Assembly: GCF_016863275.1 (NCBI RefSeq)
Contig: NZ_BOOO01000049.1
Span: 1 to 64,000, forward strand
Length of the DNA stretch: 64,000 bases
Source of the DNA: Planotetraspora mira
Lineage (GTDB): Bacteria > Actinomycetota > Actinomycetes > Streptosporangiales > Streptosporangiaceae
Direction of reading: 5' to 3'
The notes under the pieces were generated by a model. The model was not told where the DNA came from, ran no database searches, and saw only the letters and a program-made list of their open reading frames with translations. Positions 61,121-64,000 of this stretch are shown here, one piece after another (the stretch's first letter is position 1; each line of letters begins with the position of its first letter). A program made the position numbers and the translations under genes.

Positions 61121-61837
61121 ATGAGTCGCTGGGTGACCATGTACGTCGGACTGTTCGGGCTCGCAATGGCCGCCTGCGGGGCAAGCACCGATGGTGCCTC
61201 CCACCCCAGCACACGCCCTTCGACCGCCCACCCCACCCCCATCGCCCACTCCGCGAAGGCTGCGACCGACGAGGACGTCGCATCGTCTTTCCTTGATCCC
61301 GCAGAGGCCGGCTTGGCTGGCGGTGAAACTCGAACCATCCCTGCGGGCACGCTCTCTAAGCTCAGCATCTGCGTGCCGCTCAACCCGCTGAACACCCCCG
61401 AAGTAGCCGTCAACAAGCGGTACGCGACGGCCAAGGAAGAGATCACCGTGCCCTACAAGGGCCACCTCACCCAACAGGGTTGGGTGCTGCCGAGCGAGGC
61501 CGCCGCCTCCGCTCTCATGAAGCAGGTCACCCGGAGACTCCCCCAATGCCGCTACAACGGTTCTGCCAGCGACCCGGTAGACCCGACAAGACGGATCAGC
61601 GGCATCTCCAACCCCAAGACCTACGAGCCCGACGCTTTCGGCTGGCACGGCCACCAGATCGAGCAACTCATGAACGTCAACGGCGAACGCGCATCCGTCA
61701 GCACCGTGCTCATCCTGCAGCGCGGCCCGGTCGTTCTCGCCCTCGACTACGTCAACTACACAGAGAAGGCCCCGGCGCAGACCCTGCGCACCTACAACCT
61801 CAGCGTCCTTCGCAGGGTCCTCGCACACCCAGCTTGA
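61121..61837 (+). CDS. Lipoprotein, sensor-domain-like
   Basis: 238 residues from ATG 61121 (ggagagATG). The signal peptide MSRWVTMYVGLFGLAMAAC ends at Cys19 of a lipobox. A Ser/Thr/Pro-rich linker (about 22-48) is followed by an alpha/beta domain with LLP-, Cys- and VNGER-type strands (LPQCRYNGSA, RASVSTVLILQRG) reminiscent of extracellular PknH-like sensor domains; that resemblance is weak. A broken copy of its first 30 codons and leader lies at 2765. A hairpin follows at 61859. Confidence 0.7.
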   Translation: MSRWVTMYVGLFGLAMAACGASTDGASHPSTRPSTAHPTPIAHSAKAATDEDVASSFLDPAEAGLAGGETRTIPAGTLSKLSICVPLNPLNTPEVAVNKRYATAKEEITVPYKGHLTQQGWVLPSEAAASALMKQVTRRLPQCRYNGSASDPVDPTRRISGISNPKTYEPDAFGWHGHQIEQLMNVNGERASVSTVLILQRGPVVLALDYVNYTEKAPAQTLRTYNLSVLRRVLAHPA

Positions 61838-61858
61838 TCACAGTACGAGTCGCGCGTT

Positions 61859-61882
61859 CTGGAGACGCCCGAACGTCTCCAG
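61859..61882. terminator. Hairpin after the lipoprotein
   Basis: CTGGAGACG pairs with CGTCTCCAG around CCCGAA, 21 bases after the stop codon. Confidence 0.6.
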
Positions 61883-62065
61883 CACGACCCACGATCTTTC
61901 CCGCACCGTGTCCGAGCGCCGTCCTTTACAACGTAGATCCGCCGCGCATTTGAACTCCGCAACGGCCATCAAGCCAGGAGTCGGCGAAGACGGTGACACT
62001 GAGGAGAGAGACCTGTCACCCGACAACAGCCCCTGAGACGGCGAGCCTGGGTGACACAAGCGAAA

Positions 62066-62097
62066 AGCCACAGTATCCGATCACGGATACTGTGGCT
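62066..62097 (-). terminator. Intrinsic terminator of the tRNA-Pro remnant
   Basis: AGCCACAGTATCCG and CGGATACTGTGGCT form a perfect 14-bp stem with a 4-base loop. On the minus strand it is followed by TTTTCG, making a canonical terminator 18 bases behind the tRNA 3' end. Confidence 0.75.
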
Positions 62098-62115
62098 CCG
62101 ACCTGCAGAAACAGA

Positions 62116-62158
62116 GTCGGGACGACAGGATTTGAACCTGCGACCCCTTGACCCCCAG
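62116..62158 (-). pseudogene. tRNA-Pro 3' half (integration-site remnant)
   Basis: On the minus strand: anticodon-loop region CTGGGGGTCAAGG (anticodon GGG), T arm GCAGGTTCAAATCCTGT, and acceptor strand CGTCCCGAC. The 5' half is missing: the sequence before the anticodon loop cannot form the stem. With the terminator behind it, this is the displaced end of a real tRNA-Pro gene, so an att site. Foreign DNA would begin to the right of 62158. Confidence 0.75.
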
Positions 62159-62670
62159 GCAACCCAGACGGGGGCGAGAACAGCCCCGATCTCTGCCTCC
62201 ACCTGCGGAAACGATCCTCAGCCATCCACCGGTGTATGCGGCCGTCCACGGCGATAGTCACCCAGATAGTCACCCAGTCCGAGGCGATCTGGAGATACCT
62301 GACGTGGCCTCGGCGTGCGTTCTCCTGAGCACGCTGGGCCGCACTCCCCCGCCAAGCTTGTCGGCCCGTAAGCAAGAATGCCAGCCATGACGGCTGCCGC
62401 TGCTAACTACCTGTGGTTCGAGCTGCGCTTCCCAGACCTCGGCGAGGGACCCGACCGCAAAGCCGCCAAACCGACCACCGGAAGCCGCGCTGCAGTTACC
62501 CCTGCCCACCAAGATCTGGGTGATCTCCGCCGCGCCCCTGATCTACCTGCGATAACCGCTGGATCTTGTCGTTGACCAGGGAATACGCTTGCCGCGACCT
62601 TCCATCGTTTGCCGTTGATTTCGGCGCTCCCACGGAACAATGACGGAACAGATCATGATCAGAAGGGCTC
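62159..62670. other. Stretch right of the tRNA-Pro att site, one doubtful small ORF
   Basis: 512 bases. An ATG at 62387 opens MTAAAANYLWFELRFPDLGE, but the frame drifts; after a shift near 62490 another frame reads LPLPTKIWVISAAPLIYLR-stop. This may be a broken small gene of about 60-70 codons. No integrase gene is seen before the window continues. Confidence 0.35.
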
Positions 62671-62994
62671 ATGACGCTCCCCAAGAAGGGCTCTCGCCTC
62701 ATCACCGTAAGTGACACGACATACCGCTGGCGCGTCCGCCACAAACCGACCTACTGCGAAGGAGTCGGCTGGTCTCATATGACCTTCGCGGTTGAACTGG
62801 CGGAGAGGCCACACAACGTCCTACTCGTCACGCTCCCCTACGCCAGGCCTGACAACTGGGTTCTCGAACAATCGATGAGCGTTCGCCCTGCCCTTGTCGC
62901 GGACTGCATCTGTAGAGCCATAAACGAAGGATGGACCCCGCACCGCCCAGGATACGCACACCAGTTGGAACTCACCCGCGACGACGCCGCCTAA
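62671..62994 (+). CDS. Conserved hypothetical protein
   Basis: 107 residues. It starts MTLPKKGSRLITVSDTTYRW with RVRHKPTYCEGVGWSHMTFA, a pattern met in many short actinomycete proteins of unknown function. A beta-rich middle (VLLVTLPYARPDNWVL) and a helical, Cys-containing end (ALVADCICRAINEGWTPHR) follow. Single domain, cytoplasmic. No partner gene is visible. Confidence 0.7.
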   Translation: MTLPKKGSRLITVSDTTYRWRVRHKPTYCEGVGWSHMTFAVELAERPHNVLLVTLPYARPDNWVLEQSMSVRPALVADCICRAINEGWTPHRPGYAHQLELTRDDAA

Positions 62995-63529
62995 GCAGGC
63001 CCGAGCACCGGAAGCGGCGCGGCAGCATGACCGTCCGCTTTCGCGGATGACGGCTTCGCTGCCCGCTCCTCGATGCAACCCTGGTCCAGCAAAGACAGAG
63101 ACCGCGTGCACGTGAAGGAAGCCGACGGCAGGTTGCGCGTCCAGGCACTGATACCCGCGATGTTCAGCCTCCCGCCCAGGCGTCGGCGTCCACCAGCCGC
63201 ATACCTCGGCGAGCAGTCGAGCATCCTCACGCCAACTAGCGTGTGTGCAGTGTTCAGCCTGCTGGCACACCGGGAACGGTTCTACCTCGATGTGATGTAC
63301 GAGTACATCGCTTGATTGGACGTACGGACGGAGTGTGCCCTGCCATAGGCAGATGGGCCGAAGCCTCGCGCATCCGATTGGCCCTGGTATGTGCGGGAAA
63401 GGCGAAGCCCAAGTGCAAGATGTGAGGGGTTCCTCGATTTTTGGCGGTATCGAGAAAGATGCGTGAGCCGTATAGCAAGTTATGGCGGCTAGACGAGACC
63501 CTGGGCACGCTCACCTTCACGGACGCGAG
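62995..63529. other. Intergenic stretch, no gene supported
   Basis: 535 bases. Several frames are open on both strands but none has a ribosome-binding site plus family pattern. Confidence 0.4.
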
Positions 63530-63567
63530 ACGCCCGCCCACCCCTGCGCGAGGGGGTGGGCGGGCGT
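63530..63567. terminator. Strong GC hairpin after the RCC1-repeat gene
   Basis: ACGCCCGCCCACCCC (63530-63544) pairs perfectly with GGGGTGGGCGGGCGT (63553-63567), 15 bp around an 8-base loop. It lies about 60 bases behind the stop of the minus-strand RCC1 gene. Confidence 0.65.
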
Positions 63568-63625
63568 AAGCGATGAAGACCAGCGAGGTCGGGCCGCGCT
63601 AGGAGTCAGATCGCGAACTTCCCGG

Positions 63626-64000
63626 TTATGCGGCGAGGCTGAAAAACGTGCCGGCAGCAATGGATGTGATTCCGATGAGACCGGTCCGGATGCCGATGGG
63701 TGTATCTCGGCTGACGATGCTGCCGTCGCCGAGTGCGCCGTCGAAGTTGTTCCCCCAGGTGTTGACGGGGCCGTTGGTCAGATAGGCGATGCTGTGACTG
63801 CTGCCGGCGGCGATGAGTGCGACGTCGCTGAGCACGCCGACGCCGCCGGGGCCGAGCACAGTGACGGGCGTTCTGCTGACGCCGCCGGTGACGCCGTTGC
63901 CGAGCTGACCGAAGTTGTTCAAGCCCCATGACCGGACGGTGTTGTTGGTCAGCAGAGCGAGCGAGTGAGCGCCGCCGGCGTCGACTGCTTTGACATTGCT
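63626..64000 (-). CDS. RCC1-repeat protein (C-terminal part, cut by the window end)
   Basis: 125 residues are visible, open to the window end. Three RCC1/BNR-type blade repeats can be seen: AGGAHSLALLTNNTVRSWGL NNFGQLGNG; AGSSHSIAYLTNGPVNTWGN NFDGALGDG; AGTFFSLAA. Each has the Ala-Gly-x-x-His/Phe-Ser pattern and the NxxGQLG turn, giving a beta-propeller. Bacterial members are often secreted or surface proteins; the N-terminus is outside the window, so location is unknown. Confidence 0.85.
   Translation of the reverse strand, partial: SNVKAVDAGGAHSLALLTNNTVRSWGLNNFGQLGNGVTGGVSRTPVTVLGPGGVGVLSDVALIAAGSSHSIAYLTNGPVNTWGNNFDGALGDGSIVSRDTPIGIRTGLIGITSIAAGTFFSLAA

Noticed and set aside
62116-62200. 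Intact tRNA-Pro gene
   Set aside because: No 5' half; the sequence before CTGGGGGTC cannot form the anticodon stem.
1-64000. CRISPR arrays, rRNA genes, complete insertion sequences, phage gene clusters, large biosynthetic gene clusters
   Set aside because: No regularly spaced repeats, rRNA-like stretches, intact transposase genes or PKS/NRPS genes were seen; the lone P450 and DrrAB pair are not enough for a cluster.

Overview
The window is high-GC DNA with Shine-Dalgarno-led genes, frequent GTG starts, ATGA stop/start overlaps, large LAL-type LuxR regulators, a SigX5-like ECF sigma factor and an EXLDI protein. Together these point to a filamentous actinomycete, most likely Streptosporangiales-like (Nonomuraea/Streptosporangium type); that placement is inference. 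There are no rRNA genes, intact tRNAs, CRISPR arrays or intact insertion sequences. Two truncated tRNA 3' halves mark old integration sites.

Left block (0-23.9 kb). A DUF4132 gene (0.15-2.5 kb) is followed by a decayed lipoprotein start. Then comes a dense hydrolase/regulator block (3.2-19.2 kb): an MBL-fold hydrolase, six alpha/beta-hydrolase-fold genes, one MHS-type transporter and three very large ATP-binding (STAND-class) regulators, namely two LAL LuxR proteins and one XRE/NB-ARC/TPR protein. An 18-bp element, TGCAGTCANNTGACCGAT, lies upstream of three of the hydrolases, at 6.1, 8.76 and 18.26 kb; only the two central bases differ. One esterase in the block has lost its nucleophile elbow by an apparent in-frame deletion, and its 3' end is duplicated 3.5 kb downstream in front of the transporter. 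A secreted phosphoesterase, remnants of an IS256 transposase and of an FAD oxidoreductase, a LysR regulator and an SMI1/KNR4 protein complete this block.

Middle block (23.9-35 kb). It opens with a tRNA-Tyr 3' half plus hairpin and is full of decay: fragments of an ArsR-type regulator, kdpA, a DUF998 protein and an IS256 transposase, with long empty stretches. Intact genes among them are a cytochrome P450, an alpha/beta hydrolase, DUF6221, DUF427 and WGR-domain proteins, and several tiny membrane proteins.

Right block (35-62 kb). It consists of small regulator-plus-enzyme modules. These are: EXLDI / DUF1707 / DrrAB-type exporter with a perfect palindrome in front; an esterase translationally coupled to a sigma factor; NmrA reductase/TetR; HxlR/MBL/dienelactone-hydrolase-like protein; MarR-hydrolase; AKR-SDR/TetR with twin operators; MarR/broken SDR; HSL esterase-SDR; and SGNH hydrolase/TetR. 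Most have visible inverted repeats in the shared control region. A frameshifted tyrosine recombinase at 58.0-58.6 kb cuts off a gene that followed the SGNH hydrolase.

Right end (62-64 kb). A tRNA-Pro 3' half with its terminator marks a second integration boundary. It is followed by a small conserved hypothetical gene and the C-terminal part of an RCC1-repeat protein that runs out of the window.

Start codons were chosen from ribosome-binding sites and family length. Family names come from motif reading without database searches.
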